Shown: in pieces, positions 10,045 through 18,983 of the stretch | Numbering within the stretch: the first letter of the stretch is position 1 | How the letters are laid out: every line of letters begins with the position of its first letter | Source: Pseudomonas sivasensis | Lineage (GTDB): Bacteria; Pseudomonadota; Gammaproteobacteria; Pseudomonadales; Pseudomonadaceae | NCBI RefSeq assembly: GCF_013778505.1 | Contig: NZ_JAAOWU010000002.1 | Coordinates: 434,001-498,000, forward strand | Length of the DNA: 64,000 bases | Direction of reading: 5' to 3' | The notes under the pieces: model-generated | What the model was told of the DNA's origin: nothing | Database searches by the model: none | Seen by the model: only the letters and a program-made list of their open reading frames with translations | Program-made: the position numbers and the translations under genes

Positions 10045-11967
10045 TTAGTGCGCGGTGGCCTGCAGGCCGGCGAGTAACAAGCGCTGATACAGATCCTCCT
10101 TCAACCCCTCCGGCTTATCCAGGCACATCCGTTTCAGGTGCTCGGGAAACGCCTCCGGCTCCGGTGCATCCAGCGCCGCCTTGCCCAACTCCAGAATTTC
10201 CGTCAGCTTGAATTTGCTCTTGAGCCAGTTCAATGCGCGCAACAGATCCCGCTCTTCGTCCGTGAAATCGCTGCCCAGCGGATACTCCGGGAACAAACGC
10301 CGATGCCGCGCCTGGATACCCTGGAGCCGCTCCGGCGTGTTGTCGGTGAAGCGCGGATCCATCTGGAAATCCTTGGGCAACTTGCCAGCCTTTTGCGCCT
10401 GCTCAATCAAGTCGGCCTGGAAGCGTGAGTCAGTGATGTTGAGCAACGCCTCAATGACCTTGGCATCCGTCTGCCCGCGCAGGTCGGCAATGCCGTACTC
10501 GGTGATGACGATGTCCCGCAGGTGCCGGGGAATGGTGCAGTGTCCGTACTCCCAGACGATATTGGAACTGACCTCCCCCGCCGACTCACGCCAACTGCGC
10601 AGGATCAGGATGGAGCGCGCGCCTTCCAGCGCATGCCCCTGAGCCACAAAGTTGTATTGCCCGCCCACGCCGCTGAGCACGCGGCCGTCCTCCAACTGGT
10701 CGGCCACGCCTGCGCCCAGCAACGTCACCGTGATCGCGCTGTTGATAAACCGTGCATCCTGGCGCTGCAAACGCTTGAGTTCTTCCTGGCCGTACAGCTC
10801 GTTGATATAGCTGATGCGGGTCATGTTGAATTCAAGGCGTTTGGCGTGGGTCATTTCCTGCAAACGCTGGTAAAAACTGCGTGGCCCGAGGAAGAAGCCA
10901 CCGTGGATCGATACCCCATCGGGCTGCGCCGCATCGTCCAGCAAACCGGCGTTGGCTTGTTCCTGAGTGGCCACATCCGGGTAGACCTTGCGCCGGATAA
11001 TCCCCGCATCCGCCAGCACCAGCAGGCCGTTGACGAACATTTCGCTGCAACCGTAAAGGCCACGGGCGAAGGGATCGACACCGCCTTCATGGCTGATCAG
11101 CGGTGCCCACTGATACACATCCAGATCCGTCAGCAGCAGGCGGTAAGCTTCGTTATCGGCTTGGCGCGCCAGCAAGGCGGCGGTCAACGCATCGCCCATG
11201 GAGCCAATACCGATCTGCAAGGTGCCGCCATCGCGCACCAAAGTGCTGGCATGCAGGCCGATGAAATGGTCCTGAAACCCCACCGGCATGTTCGGCGTGG
11301 AGAACAGTGTGGTGCTGTCCTTAGCATCGATCAGGTAGTCGAACGCGTCCATGCCCAACTCGGAATCGCCGGGCATGTAGGGCAAATCGGTGTGAACCTG
11401 CCCAACGATCAAAACGGTTTCGCCCGCTTCACGGCGCTTGGCGATCATGGGCAGCAGGTCGAGGGTGATGTCGGGGTTGCAGCTCAGGCTCAGGCGGTCC
11501 GGGTGTTCCGCGCTGCTCGCGACCAGTTGTGCCACCAGGTTCAGGCCAGCGGCGTTGATATCGCGGGCGGCGTGGCTGTAGTTGCTGCTGACGTAATCCT
11601 GCTGGGCCGACGTGCTGTGCAGCAGACTACCGGGCTGCATGAAGAACTGCTGCACGTGGATATTCTTCGGCAAGCTGTCTGAATGCAGCGCGGCGAGAAA
11701 CTCCAACTCCGGGTAATCCCCAAACACCCGCTCGATAAAGGGTTCAAGAAAGCGCTTCTGCAAGCCATCACCCATTGTCGGACGGCCCAGGCTCAACGCG
11801 GTATAGATCGTCAGCGCCCGCTCCGGCAGCTTGGCGATACGCCGGTACAGCGCATTAACGAACAGATTGGGCTTGCCCAGGCCCAGCGGCATGCCCATGT
11901 GAATATGCGCTGGCAAACGCGCCAATACGTCGTCAACTGCTTGCTCGATTGAACACAACTGCACCAT
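10045..11967 (-). CDS. Acetyl-CoA hydrolase/transferase family protein
   Basis: A 640-residue protein of the acetyl-CoA hydrolase/CoA-transferase superfamily. The family transfers or hydrolyses CoA from short acyl-CoAs through a catalytic glutamate. Conserved features include GMPLGLGKPNLF near the N terminus, the glycine-rich LQIGIGSMGDALTAALL and the C-terminal GVGGQYNFVAQGHALEGARSILIL stretch. It is about 130 residues longer than the common succinyl-CoA:acetate transferase form, with an extended C-terminal region of unknown role. The ATG follows GGAGGG. It is flanked by a REPIN and a terminator, so it is probably monocistronic. The true acyl substrate is not evident. Confidence 0.88.
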   Translation of the reverse strand: MVQLCSIEQAVDDVLARLPAHIHMGMPLGLGKPNLFVNALYRRIAKLPERALTIYTALSLGRPTMGDGLQKRFLEPFIERVFGDYPELEFLAALHSDSLPKNIHVQQFFMQPGSLLHSTSAQQDYVSSNYSHAARDINAAGLNLVAQLVASSAEHPDRLSLSCNPDITLDLLPMIAKRREAGETVLIVGQVHTDLPYMPGDSELGMDAFDYLIDAKDSTTLFSTPNMPVGFQDHFIGLHASTLVRDGGTLQIGIGSMGDALTAALLARQADNEAYRLLLTDLDVYQWAPLISHEGGVDPFARGLYGCSEMFVNGLLVLADAGIIRRKVYPDVATQEQANAGLLDDAAQPDGVSIHGGFFLGPRSFYQRLQEMTHAKRLEFNMTRISYINELYGQEELKRLQRQDARFINSAITVTLLGAGVADQLEDGRVLSGVGGQYNFVAQGHALEGARSILILRSWRESAGEVSSNIVWEYGHCTIPRHLRDIVITEYGIADLRGQTDAKVIEALLNITDSRFQADLIEQAQKAGKLPKDFQMDPRFTDNTPERLQGIQARHRRLFPEYPLGSDFTDEERDLLRALNWLKSKFKLTEILELGKAALDAPEPEAFPEHLKRMCLDKPEGLKEDLYQRLLLAGLQATAH

Positions 11968-12060
11968 CCGACCCTCCTGAACATTCCATGATTAGGGGTT
12001 GGACCGAGCTTGCCGGGTCTTTGCTGCAAAGAACAGCCTCGACGGGTAAATCACAGGCAC

Positions 12061-12088
12061 AAAAAAGCCGCTCGTAAGCGGCTTTTTT
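12061..12088 (-). terminator. Rho-independent terminator of the cytochrome c5 gene
   Basis: A-tract, GCCGCT stem, four-base loop CGTA, AGCGGC stem and T-tract. It is nearly symmetrical and lies directly after the stop of the minus-strand cytochrome gene. Confidence 0.88.
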
Positions 12089-12104
12089 GGCGAAGATCGG
12101 CAGG

Positions 12105-12530
12105 TTACAGGCCGGACATCTTCTTGATCGCGCCTTTAAGCTCTTCATCCGAGCAATCAGCACAGGTGCCTTTAGGTGGCATGGCGTTGATGCCGGTGAT
12201 CGCCTTGGCCAGGATGCCGTCGAGACCGCCCTGGTGGTCGGCGCGTTCTTTCCAGGCGGCGGTGTCGCCGATTTTCGGCGCGTTCAGCAGGCCGGTACCG
12301 TGGCACGCGTTGCAGTGTTTGGCGATGATGTCATCCGGCGTTTTCGCGCCGCCGCCGCCGCCCGCTGCCACGGCGACTTCCATGCCTTTGCATTCCTCGC
12401 CCTGGACGCAGACCTGGCCCACCGGCTCCAGACGCTTGGCAATATCATCATTGGTCGCAGCTTGTGCGCTCACAGCCCATAGGGCCAATACGGTTGCTGG
12501 TGCAGCCAGCATTTTCATAATTAGGTTCAC
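12105..12530 (-). CDS. Cytochrome c5 family protein
   Basis: A 141-residue periplasmic c-type cytochrome. It has an N-terminal signal peptide ending near VSAQA-A, one haem-binding CNACH motif (about 73-77), and an axial Met in INAMPPKG. A pair of cysteines in CADC near the C terminus is typical of cytochrome c5 and probably forms a disulfide. A glycine run (AGGGGGAK) precedes the haem domain. It carries electrons in the periplasm; partners are unknown. The start is a GTG at 12530 with GAGGG eight bases upstream; an ATG at 12518 is an alternative. Position matches PA5300 (cycB), between xpt and pauR. Confidence 0.92.
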   Translation of the reverse strand: MNLIMKMLAAPATVLALWAVSAQAATNDDIAKRLEPVGQVCVQGEECKGMEVAVAAGGGGGAKTPDDIIAKHCNACHGTGLLNAPKIGDTAAWKERADHQGGLDGILAKAITGINAMPPKGTCADCSDEELKGAIKKMSGL

Positions 12531-12699
12531 GCGTTCACCCTCAATGGTGGCTATTCACGCCTGCGGCCACGGTTTCGCAGGCGGCGAAAGTATAACGGTT
12601 AGCCCGCCGGGCCGAAACAACCCTATTAAATAAAGGGAGATTCAGCCTCGCGGAATACAGCTCGGGTGTCTCTGCAACGCTGGCAGGACGCCTCTATTC

Positions 12700-13248
12700 T
12701 TAAAAGTTCGCGGGTGTGGCTGCGCTGATTAGTCGCGCCGGTACGTCGAACGGATTTCGAAAACGATGGGGCTTGGTACTTTCAAAGTAGTAGCTATCGC
12801 CAGCTTCGAGCACAAAAGTTTCAAGACCGACCACCAATTCAAGGCGACCTTCCACCAGAATCCCGGTTTCTTCGCCTTCGTGGGTGAGCATTTCTTCGCC
12901 AGTGTCGGCGCCCGGTGGGTAGATCTCGTTGAGAAACGCGATGGCCCGGCTCGGGTGCGCTCGACCCACCAGTTTCATGGTGACGGCGCCGTCAGAGATG
13001 TCGATCAGCTCATTGGCTTTATAGACGATCTGTGTCGGTATTTCCTGGAGGATCTCTTCGGAAAAGAACTCGACCATGGACATGGGGATGCCGCCCAGCA
13101 CCTTGCGCAAGGAGCTGATCGAGGGGCTGACACTGTTTTTTTCGATCATCGAAATGGTGCTGTTGGTGACGCCCGCGCGCTTGGCGAGTTCACGCTGGGA
13201 AAGACCCTTCAGCTTGCGGATGGATTGCAGTCGTTCGCCGACGTCCAA
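12700..13248 (-). CDS. pauR: XRE-cupin regulator of polyamine catabolism, PauR/PuuR-like
   Basis: A 182-residue regulator. An XRE helix-turn-helix (about 5-60, QRELAKRAGVTNSTISMIEK) is followed by a C-terminal cupin sensor domain (about 105-180). This architecture is that of E. coli PuuR and P. aeruginosa PauR, which repress putrescine and polyamine catabolic genes. Its place between a cytochrome c5 gene and dadX matches PA5301. The start is a TTG (13246-13248) with AGGAGG at good spacing. Likely targets in this window are the polyamine genes at 17300 and 23393; a candidate operator is at 25055-25074. Confidence 0.88.
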   Translation of the reverse strand: MDVGERLQSIRKLKGLSQRELAKRAGVTNSTISMIEKNSVSPSISSLRKVLGGIPMSMVEFFSEEILQEIPTQIVYKANELIDISDGAVTMKLVGRAHPSRAIAFLNEIYPPGADTGEEMLTHEGEETGILVEGRLELVVGLETFVLEAGDSYYFESTKPHRFRNPFDVPARLISAATPANF

Positions 13249-13364
13249 TGCGGGAGCCTCCTAGGATTCAGGCTTTGTTGTAATTGAGCGTTATCATGGC
13301 GACAGCGTTCAGTATTTACAACACTTGGGCCTAAATCCCAGGAAGCTGTGTTCGTGCCTGACCG

Positions 13365-14438
13365 TCAAGCGCCGGAATAGAGCCTTGGCACCCGGCGCAG
13401 GTTGCAGAAGATCTGGTAGGGAATGGTCTCAGCGGCAACCGCGACGTCACTGGCGAGGATGTTCTTGCCCCACAGCTCCACCGTAGAGCCAAGACCTGCC
13501 TCAGGGACGTCAGTTAGATCGATGCACAGCATGTCCATGGACACGCGCCCCAGCAATTGGCTGCGCTGCCCCGCCACCAACACAGGCGTGCCGGTAGGCG
13601 CGTGGCGCGGGTAGCCGTCGGCATAACCCATGGCAACCACGCCGATACGCATCGGTTTAGGCGTGATAAACCGGGCGCCGTAGCCCACTGGCTCGCCGGC
13701 CGGCAGTTCGCGTACACAGATCACTTTCGATTCCAGGGTCATCACCGGCTGCAGACGTGCGGCAATGGAATGGTCTTCGCCAAACGGCGTCGCGCCATAA
13801 AGCATGATGCCGGGGCGCACCCAGTCGCTGGTCATGCGCGGCCAGCCCAGCACCGACGGCGAATTGCGCAGGCTGACCTCGGCCGCCAGGCCTTGGCGCG
13901 CCGCCTCAAACACCGCGACTTGCTCGTTGCTGCTGACGCAATCGAGTTCATCGGCGCGAGCAAAGTGGCTCATCAATACGATTTTCGCGACTTTGCCGCT
14001 GGCCAGCAGGCGCTGGTAGGCCTCGTGATAATCCTTTGGATGCAGGCCGACGCGATGCATACCCGAATCCAGTTTGAGCCAGATGGTCAGGGGTTTGCTC
14101 AGTTTGGCCTGTTCGATCGCCTCCAGTTGCCACAAAGAATGCACTACGCACCACAAATCATGCTCGATGATCAGCGGCAACTCGTCGGCTTCGAAGAAAC
14201 CTTCCAGCAGCAGCACCGGCGCCCGAATACCGGCGGCGCGCAGCTCCAGGGCTTCCTCGATGCATGCCACGGCAAACCCATCTGCCTCGGCTTCCAGCGC
14301 CTGGGCCACACGCACGGCACCATGGCCGTAGGCGTCGGCCTTGACCACGGCAAGGGCCTTGGCCCCCGTAATTTCACGGGCCAGTTGGTAGTTGTGGCGC
14401 AGGGCTTGGAGGTCGATCAGGGCACGGGCAGGACGCAT
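13365..14438 (-). CDS. dadX: Alanine racemase, catabolic (DadX)
   Basis: A 357-residue fold-III PLP enzyme that interconverts L- and D-alanine. The PLP lysine lies in [11 protein letters not shown] near residue 33, and the second-subunit catalytic tyrosine is in GYGARFITP. Length is normal. The gene follows a RidA gene and dadA on the minus strand, the order known for the P. aeruginosa dadAX operon. There it converts L-alanine to D-alanine for oxidation by DadA. No terminator hairpin is obvious in the 116 bp before pauR. Confidence 0.95.
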   Translation of the reverse strand: MRPARALIDLQALRHNYQLAREITGAKALAVVKADAYGHGAVRVAQALEAEADGFAVACIEEALELRAAGIRAPVLLLEGFFEADELPLIIEHDLWCVVHSLWQLEAIEQAKLSKPLTIWLKLDSGMHRVGLHPKDYHEAYQRLLASGKVAKIVLMSHFARADELDCVSSNEQVAVFEAARQGLAAEVSLRNSPSVLGWPRMTSDWVRPGIMLYGATPFGEDHSIAARLQPVMTLESKVICVRELPAGEPVGYGARFITPKPMRIGVVAMGYADGYPRHAPTGTPVLVAGQRSQLLGRVSMDMLCIDLTDVPEAGLGSTVELWGKNILASDVAVAAETIPYQIFCNLRRVPRLYSGA

Positions 14439-14518
14439 GGCGGCAGGCTTCTAGGCGGCTAAGTGAAGAAAAAACCGGCACCGACCAACAGCTTCGGCAC
14501 CGGGAGAGGGATCGTTGT

Positions 14519-14872
14519 TTAAGGCAGCGCGGCCACGACGGACAGCTCTACCAGGATTTCTGGTTCGCACAATTTGGCCTCGACAGTGGCGCGGGCCGGA
14601 GCGACGCCTTTTGGCAGCCACTTGTCCCACACCGCGTTCATGCCGGCGAAATCGGCGTCGATGTCTTTCAGGTAGATCGTCACCGACAGCAGCTTGGTCT
14701 TGTCGGTGCCGGCCAGGTCCAGCAAACGCTCGATATTGGCGAGGGTTTCACGGGTCTGCTGTTCAATCCCGGCGTTCATGTCGTCGCCGACTTGCCCGGC
14801 CAGATACACGGTACCGCTGTGGACTACGATCTGGCTCATGCGCTCATTGGTGAGCTGGCGCTGGATTGACAT
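14519..14872 (-). CDS. RidA/YjgF family protein in the dad operon
   Basis: A 117-residue RidA-superfamily protein. RidA members hydrolyse reactive enamine/imine intermediates; here the likely source is the imino acid produced by DadA or PLP chemistry, which is an inference from operon position. Family features include [13 protein letters not shown], the [12 protein letters not shown] core and the C-terminal [17 protein letters not shown]. The N terminus overlaps the end of dadA by 29 bp, indicating translational coupling. It corresponds to PA5303 by position. Confidence 0.92.
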   Translation of the reverse strand: MSIQRQLTNERMSQIVVHSGTVYLAGQVGDDMNAGIEQQTRETLANIERLLDLAGTDKTKLLSVTIYLKDIDADFAGMNAVWDKWLPKGVAPARATVEAKLCEPEILVELSVVAALP

Positions 14873-16145
14873 GTTGTGCGGACTCCTGGTGGTTGCCGTA
14901 ACGGGAAATATCGAGGCCTGCGGCGCTGATCTGCGGGGTTTTCTTAGCCATCAGATCAGCCAGCAAACGACCGGAACCGCAGGCCATGGTCCAACCGAGG
15001 GTGCCGTGGCCGGTGTTCAGGAACAGATTCTTGAACGGGGTGGCACCGACAATTGGTGTGCCGTCGGGTGTAGTCGGGCGCAGGCCGGTCCAGAACTCGG
15101 CGGTTGCCAGATCGCCGCCCTGAGGATAAAGGTCGTTGACGATCATCTCCAGGGTTTCACGCCGACGCGGGTTAAGCGACAGGTCAAAACCGGCTATTTC
15201 AGCCATGCCTCCGACGCGAATGCGGTTGTCGAAACGGGTGATCGCGACCTTGTAGGTCTCGTCAAGAATGGTCGAAGTCGGCGCCATCGCAGGGTTAGTG
15301 ATCGGCACTGTCAGCGAGTAGCCCTTGAGCGGGTAAACCGGCGCCTTGATCCCCAGCGGCTTGAGCAGCTTCGGCGAGTAGCTGCCGAGCGCGAGCACAT
15401 AGCGGTCGGCGGTTTCCAGCTTGCCGTCGATCCACACGCCGTTGATGCGGTCACCGGCGCGGTCGAGGCGCTGGATGTCCTGTTCAAAGCGAAACTCCAC
15501 GCCCAACTGCTTGCACATCTCGGCCAGGCGGGTGGTGAACATCTGGCAGTCGCCAGTCTGGTCGTTCGGCAGGCGCAAGGCACCTGCAAGGATATCGGTG
15601 ACATTGGCCAGGGCCGGCTCAACGCGGGCAATGCCGGCGCGGTCGAGCAGTTCGAAGGGCACGCCGGATTCTTTCAATACCGCGATGTCTTTGGCGGCCC
15701 CATCCAACTGGGCCTGAGTGCGGAACAGTTGAGTAGTCCCCAGGCTGCGACCTTCGTAGGCAATGCCGGTCTCGGCGCGCAACTCGTCGAGGCAGTCACG
15801 GCTGTACTCGGACAAGCGCACCATCCGCTCCTTGTTCACCGCATAACGGCTGGCGGTGCAGTTGCGCAGCATCTGCGCCATCCACAGGTATTGATCGATA
15901 TCGGCCGTGGCCTTGATCGCCAGCGGTGCGTGGCGTTGCAGCAGCCATTTGATGGCCTTGAGCGGCACACCTGGCGCGGCCCATGGCGAAGCGTAGCCTG
16001 GGGACACTTGGCCGGCGTTGGCGAAACTGGTTTCCATGGCAGCAGCGGGCTGACGGTCGACCACAACGACTTCAAAGCCAGCCCGAGCCAAATAGTAGGC
16101 ACTGGTCACACCAATGACGCCGCTACCCAAGACCAGAACGCGCAT
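14844..16145 (-). CDS. dadA: D-amino acid dehydrogenase, small subunit
   Basis: A 433-residue FAD flavoprotein of the DAO family that oxidises D-alanine and other D-amino acids to oxo acids and ammonia at the inner membrane. The N-terminal Rossmann motif [19 protein letters not shown] binds FAD, and the C-terminal stretch with [24 protein letters not shown] closes the FAD site. Length is as expected. A candidate minus-strand -10 (TATACT) is at 16206-16211, and an inverted repeat just upstream of it overlaps the -35 region. It is divergent from the Lrp-type regulator dadR. Confidence 0.96.
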   Translation of the reverse strand: MRVLVLGSGVIGVTSAYYLARAGFEVVVVDRQPAAAMETSFANAGQVSPGYASPWAAPGVPLKAIKWLLQRHAPLAIKATADIDQYLWMAQMLRNCTASRYAVNKERMVRLSEYSRDCLDELRAETGIAYEGRSLGTTQLFRTQAQLDGAAKDIAVLKESGVPFELLDRAGIARVEPALANVTDILAGALRLPNDQTGDCQMFTTRLAEMCKQLGVEFRFEQDIQRLDRAGDRINGVWIDGKLETADRYVLALGSYSPKLLKPLGIKAPVYPLKGYSLTVPITNPAMAPTSTILDETYKVAITRFDNRIRVGGMAEIAGFDLSLNPRRRETLEMIVNDLYPQGGDLATAEFWTGLRPTTPDGTPIVGATPFKNLFLNTGHGTLGWTMACGSGRLLADLMAKKTPQISAAGLDISRYGNHQESAQHVNPAPAHQ

Positions 16146-16205
16146 TTTTATATCCTCATCGCGGGCTTAGCCGCTGACGTGTGTTATTCGAGCAATGATG
16201 GGCGC

Positions 16206-16211
16206 AGTATA
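16206..16211 (-). promoter_or_regulatory. Candidate -10 box of the dadA promoter
   Basis: TATACT on the minus strand. Eighteen bases upstream is TGAAAT, a poor -35, which would fit an activator-dependent promoter. The predicted leader to dadA is about 55 bases. Confidence 0.4.
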
Positions 16212-16227
16212 AAAAGCAATCACCAGT

Positions 16228-16247
16228 GCATTTCACTATATAAATGC
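16228..16247. promoter_or_regulatory. Inverted repeat between dadA and dadR, candidate DadR operator
   Basis: GCATTT and AAATGC are perfect inverted copies with an 8-bp A+T-rich spacer. The site overlaps the predicted -35 of dadA and lies about 55 bp upstream of the dadR start. Lrp-family proteins bind such A+T-rich dyads. Confidence 0.45.
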
Positions 16248-16301
16248 CTATATTTGGCGACAATTCTCGGCAAAAACCCTTTTCACAGAGGCGTATCCCC
16301 T

Positions 16302-16790
16302 ATGCGTACCAACACCCAGACCAAACGGGAACTGGACAAGATCGACCGCAACATTCTGCGCATCCTGCAGACCGACGGGCGTATCTCGTTCACAGAGCTG
16401 GGGGAAAAGGTCGGGTTGTCGACCACGCCATGCACCGAACGGGTCCGCCGGCTGGAGCGTGAAGGGATCATCATGGGCTATAACGCGCGGCTCAATCCCC
16501 AGCATTTGAAGGGCAGTTTGCTGGTATTTGTCGAGATCAGCCTCGATTACAAATCCGGCGACACCTTTGAAGAGTTCCGCCGCGCCGTACTGAAACTGCC
16601 CCATGTGCTGGAATGCCACCTGGTGTCCGGCGACTTCGATTACCTGGTGAAAGCGCGGATTTCCGAGATGGCGTCGTACCGCAAATTGCTGGGGGACATT
16701 CTGCTCAAGCTGCCCCATGTGCGGGAGTCCAAGAGCTATATCGTGATGGAAGAGGTGAAAGAGAGCCTGAACCTGCCGATTCCTGACTAA
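16302..16790 (+). CDS. dadR: Lrp/AsnC family regulator of the dad operon
   Basis: A 162-residue Lrp-type regulator. Residues about 10-70 form the helix-turn-helix (LDKIDRNILRILQTDGRIS, then LSTTPCTERVRRLEREG), and about 75-155 the RAM/AsnC effector domain. It is divergent from dadA. In P. aeruginosa the orthologue PA5308 (DadR) senses alanine and activates dadRAX. The start ATG at 16302 yields MRTNTQTKRELDKID; longer in-frame sequence upstream runs antisense through dadA and is not coding. It converges with the YkgJ gene. Confidence 0.94.
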   Translation: MRTNTQTKRELDKIDRNILRILQTDGRISFTELGEKVGLSTTPCTERVRRLEREGIIMGYNARLNPQHLKGSLLVFVEISLDYKSGDTFEEFRRAVLKLPHVLECHLVSGDFDYLVKARISEMASYRKLLGDILLKLPHVRESKSYIVMEEVKESLNLPIPD

Positions 16791-16830
16791 CCGACGCAAC
16801 GCCCTCCCGCATTTTGATCGAGTACACCCG

Positions 16831-17184
16831 CTAGACGAGTACTTGCCGGGTGCTCGCCATGTACTCATGGATTTGCTTCTCCACCCGAGGATGAATCAGC
16901 TCCACCGGCCGCCGCCCATTGGGGCACGGCAAGGTCGAAGTGGTACCGAACAACCGGCAGATCAGCGGCCGTTCGTCATACACCGTGCAGCCGTTGGGCC
17001 CTAGGTGCACGCAGTTCAGTTCGTCCATGGCCGCGTCCTGCTCGGCGGCGGTCTTACGCGGCAGGCGCGACATTTCCTCGGGCGATGTGGTCACCGGCCC
17101 ACAGCAGTCGTGACAACCGGGGACGCACTCGAACGAAGGAATCTGACGGCGCAATGCGCTGACTTTCTGACTGTTGCAACTCAT
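16831..17184 (-). CDS. YkgJ family zinc/iron-chelating cysteine cluster protein
   Basis: A 117-residue soluble protein of the YkgJ (UPF0153, CxxCxxCC) family. The cluster ECVPGCHDCCGP lies near residues 20-31, with further cysteines in NCVHLGPNGCTVYDERPLICRLFG. Eight or more conserved cysteines suggest a bound metal cluster. The biochemical role of the family is not established. It starts 115 bp before the divergent flavin oxidase gene and ends 40 bp from dadR in the opposite direction. Confidence 0.88.
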   Translation of the reverse strand: MSCNSQKVSALRRQIPSFECVPGCHDCCGPVTTSPEEMSRLPRKTAAEQDAAMDELNCVHLGPNGCTVYDERPLICRLFGTTSTLPCPNGRRPVELIHPRVEKQIHEYMASTRQVLV

Positions 17185-17299
17185 CGAAACACGTACCGAA
17201 CGGCAAATAGGCGTGGATTCTGACGCAAAACGCCCTGCGCAGACAGCTTCGCCCGACCGTTGTATCCTGCGTCAAATTTTCCAAACAGGGATTCCGCCC

Positions 17300-18592
17300 A
17301 TGATCGCCAGCGCCCGGCACACCGCTTCCTACTACGCCGCCAGCAGCGTGCCGCAACCCGATTACCCGGCGTTGACAGGCGAAGTGACTGCCGACGTGTG
17401 TGTGATCGGCGGGGGGTTTTCCGGGCTTAACACCGCCCTGGAACTGGCCGAGCGCGGCTTGCGCGTGGTGTTGCTGGAAGCGCGCAAGATCGCCTGGGGC
17501 GCCAGCGGGCGTAATGGCGGGCAACTGATTCGCGGCGTCGGCCACGGCCTGGACCAGTTCACCAACGTGATCGGCGCCGATGGCGTGCGCGAGATGAAGT
17601 TGATGGGCTTGGAGGCTGTGGAGATCGTGCGCGAGCGTGTCGAGCGCTACCAGATCCCCTGCGACCTGACGTGGGGCTACTGCGACCTTGCCAACAGGCC
17701 TCGTGACCTGCACGGCCTGGCCGAAGACGCCGAAGAACTGCGCAGCCTGGGCTATCGCCATGAAGTGCGCCTACTGCAAGCCGCCGAGATGGGCAGTGTG
17801 ATCGGTTCCGACCGCTATGTGGGCGGCATGATCGACATGGGTTCAGGCCACCTGCACCCGCTGAACCTGGCGCTCGGCGAAGCGGCCGCCGCACAGGGGT
17901 TGGGCGTGCAGTTGTTTGAGCAGTCCGAAGTGACGCGCATCGACTACGGCCCCGAGGTCAAGGTGTATACCGCCAATGGCCATGTGCGTGCCAAGACTCT
18001 GGTGCTGGCCTGCAACGCCTACCTCAACGGCCTCAACCCACACCTGAGCGGCAAAGTGCTGCCCGCCGGAAGCTACATCATCGCCACCGAACCTTTGAGC
18101 GAAGCTCAGGCCGCCAGCCTGTTGCCGCAAAACATGGCGGTGTGCGACCAACGAGTGACGGTGGACTACTTCCGCCTGTCCGCCGACCGTCGCCTGCTGT
18201 TCGGGGGGGCGTGCCACTACTCCGGTCGTGATCCCCAGGACATCAGCGCCTACATGCGGCCGAAAATGCTACAGGTGTTCCCACAGTTGGCCGACGCAAA
18301 AATCGACTATCAGTGGGGCGGCATGATCGGCATCGGCGCCAATCGCTTGCCGCAGATCGGCCGGTTGGCGGATCAACCCAACGTGTATTACGCCCAGGCC
18401 TACGCGGGCCATGGCCTGAACGCCACGCACCTGGCAGGCAAGCTGCTGGCCGAAGCCATCAGCGGCCAACAGCAAGGGCGTTTCGATCTGTTCGCAAAGG
18501 TGCCGCACATCACCTTCCCCGGCGGCAAGCACCTGCGCTCGCCGCTGCTGGCGCTGGGGATGCTCTGGCACCGCCTCAAAGAGCTGGTGTGA
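17300..18592 (+). CDS. pauB4: FAD-dependent gamma-glutamylpolyamine oxidase, PauB/PuuB type
   Basis: A 430-residue DAO-superfamily flavoprotein. The dinucleotide fold DVCVIGGGFSGLNTALELAERG lies near residue 34, followed by ARKIAWGASGRNGGQ, the signature of glutamylputrescine oxidases. The C-terminal GHGLNATHLAGKLLAEAI contacts FAD. PauB enzymes oxidise gamma-glutamylated putrescine, cadaverine or diaminopropane in the glutamylation route. The start ATG at 17300 gives MIASARHTASYYAAS; upstream in-frame sequence is not conserved in character. The place just after dadR corresponds to PA5309 (pauB4). The aldehyde product would be handled by the KauB-type enzyme at 23393. Confidence 0.88.
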   Translation: MIASARHTASYYAASSVPQPDYPALTGEVTADVCVIGGGFSGLNTALELAERGLRVVLLEARKIAWGASGRNGGQLIRGVGHGLDQFTNVIGADGVREMKLMGLEAVEIVRERVERYQIPCDLTWGYCDLANRPRDLHGLAEDAEELRSLGYRHEVRLLQAAEMGSVIGSDRYVGGMIDMGSGHLHPLNLALGEAAAAQGLGVQLFEQSEVTRIDYGPEVKVYTANGHVRAKTLVLACNAYLNGLNPHLSGKVLPAGSYIIATEPLSEAQAASLLPQNMAVCDQRVTVDYFRLSADRRLLFGGACHYSGRDPQDISAYMRPKMLQVFPQLADAKIDYQWGGMIGIGANRLPQIGRLADQPNVYYAQAYAGHGLNATHLAGKLLAEAISGQQQGRFDLFAKVPHITFPGGKHLRSPLLALGMLWHRLKELV

Positions 18593-18817
18593 TCAACCGC
18601 GCCAGAAAGGCTTCAAGCCTTCCTGGCATGCCTGTTCGACAGTCAGCCCGATATCCTGCAATTGCTCGCAGGTCAGCGTCAGCAGGGCCTTGCGGGTATG
18701 GCGACGATGCCAGAACAGGCTCCAGCGGTTACCCGTCAGCGCAGACAGTGCCCGCTGCTGCCCTGCTTCCAGTTCCTGACTGTGTAACGCCAGCCTCACA
18801 TCGCTCATGCCGTTCAT
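18593..18817 (-). CDS. DUF1127 small protein
   Basis: A 74-residue basic protein with the C-terminal DUF1127 signature: WHRRHTRKALLTLTCEQLQDIGLT. DUF1127 proteins are small Arg-rich proteins; some alphaproteobacterial members bind RNA, but the role in Pseudomonas is unclear. The ATG follows GAGGGG. The stop codon abuts the stop of the convergent oxidase gene, and no intergenic terminator fits between them. Confidence 0.82.
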   Translation of the reverse strand: MNGMSDVRLALHSQELEAGQQRALSALTGNRWSLFWHRRHTRKALLTLTCEQLQDIGLTVEQACQEGLKPFWRG

Positions 18818-18983
18818 TTTGTTGCCCCTCAGTGGCGTGTTGCCTTGAGTGACAAGAATGGGCGATCGGCAAAAACCATTACAGATTCAACCCACCTTTA
18901 TTAAATCCATACAGACACTGCCTCTGAGCGGCTGAATCCTGTATTTTCCCCCTATCTGTACTGGTCCATTGGGAGTGACCGTC

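Noticed and set aside
14694..16301. Plus-strand open frame that continues into dadR and could make it much longer.
   Set aside because: The conserved Lrp protein begins at 16302; the upstream part is antisense to dadA and RidA.
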